From the NCBI GenBank assembly GCA_022796315.1, contig JAAWIL010000041.1:1-12413 (forward strand): DNA of 12,413 bases, in the 5' to 3' direction. Position 1 is the stretch's first letter. Each line of letters begins with the position of its first letter. The stretch comes from Oscillibacter sp. Its GTDB lineage: Bacteria > Bacillota > Clostridia > Oscillospirales > Oscillospiraceae. The translations under genes and the position numbers were made by a program. Below, one piece after another: positions 12,360 through 12,413 of this stretch. The notes below the pieces were generated by a model. The model saw nothing but the letters and a program-made list of their open reading frames with translations, was not told the origin of the DNA and ran no database searches.

Positions 12360-12388
12360 GGATTTTTTGCCCTGCAAGGCAAAAATCC
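12360..12388. repeat. Hairpin in the 92-bp tail after the last gene
   Basis: GGATTTTTTGCC (12360-12371) pairs with GGCAAAAATCC (12378-12388) with one extra T, loop CTGCAA. A second small hairpin, CATCC/GGATG with loop TGAC, follows at about 12394-12407. There is no T-run after either, so a terminator is not supported. The tail from 12322 may be the edge of a repeat that continues past the window. Confidence 0.45.
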
Positions 12389-12413
12389 GCAGGCATCCTG
12401 ACGGATGGCAAGG

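Noticed and set aside
12360..12388. Terminator for the operon ending with the membrane protein
   Set aside because: The stem holds its T-run inside and is followed by GCAGGC, so it is not a standard intrinsic terminator.
1..12413. Defence, phage or CRISPR-type novel system
   Set aside because: Every sizeable open frame with good coding signals belongs to a housekeeping, sporulation, transport or metabolic family, apart from two small unknown proteins. There are no transposases, integrases or spaced repeats.

Overview
The window is a GC-rich, tightly packed chromosomal segment. It looks like a spore-forming gut Firmicute of the Oscillospiraceae type (Flavonifractor/Lawsonibacter/Dysosmobacter-like). 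This inference rests on a clear sigma-G gene, a YlmC/YmxH-type sporulation protein, a phosphotransbutyrylase-family enzyme, a DUF6514-like small protein, strong AGGAGG ribosome binding sites and a Firmicute-style rplS-lepB-rbgA order. The genus cannot be named from the window alone. I see no phage, transposase, CRISPR array, tRNA or rRNA. The gene content is mostly core and housekeeping, and I found no clearly undescribed multi-gene system.

Layout: (1) 1-1382, end of holA (clamp-loader delta) overlapping rnmV (RNase M5-type Toprim protein). (2) 1395-1680, a gene-free convergent junction holding two arrays of GC-rich hairpins around a bidirectional terminator. (3) 1697-2710, a phosphate acetyl/butyryltransferase gene on the minus strand with its promoter. 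(4) 2866-4914, a small DUF6514-like gene, then glnS with its own promoter and a strong terminator. (5) 4939-5900, a minus-strand gene fusing a GNAT acetyltransferase domain to a PaaI-type hot-dog thioesterase domain. (6) 5973-7215, sigG (minus) divergent from a ylmC-type gene (plus), with a compact intergenic region carrying a sigma-F/G-type promoter and an inverted repeat. (7) 7228-8827, a divergent LysR regulator/LysE exporter pair with a textbook LysR box and overlapping -35 elements. (8) 8918-9414, rplS with promoter, probable structured leader and terminator. (9) 9556-12321, a probable operon of two tandem signal peptidase I genes, rbgA (50S assembly GTPase) and an unrecognised two-helix membrane protein. 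(10) 12322-12413, a hairpin-containing tail, possibly the edge of an intergenic repeat.

The genes mostly act separately: DNA replication (holA), RNA maturation and translation (rnmV, glnS, rplS, rbgA), protein export (two lepB), forespore gene expression (sigG, ylmC), acyl-CoA metabolism (ptb-like, GNAT-thioesterase) and regulated small-molecule export (lysR/lysE). The most interesting points are regulatory: the symmetric promoter region between sigG and ylmC, the LysR-box architecture, and the hairpin arrays at 1395-1680. Two protein-level oddities also stand out: the GNAT-thioesterase fusion, and the non-canonical SMRETL box in the first of the two signal peptidases.
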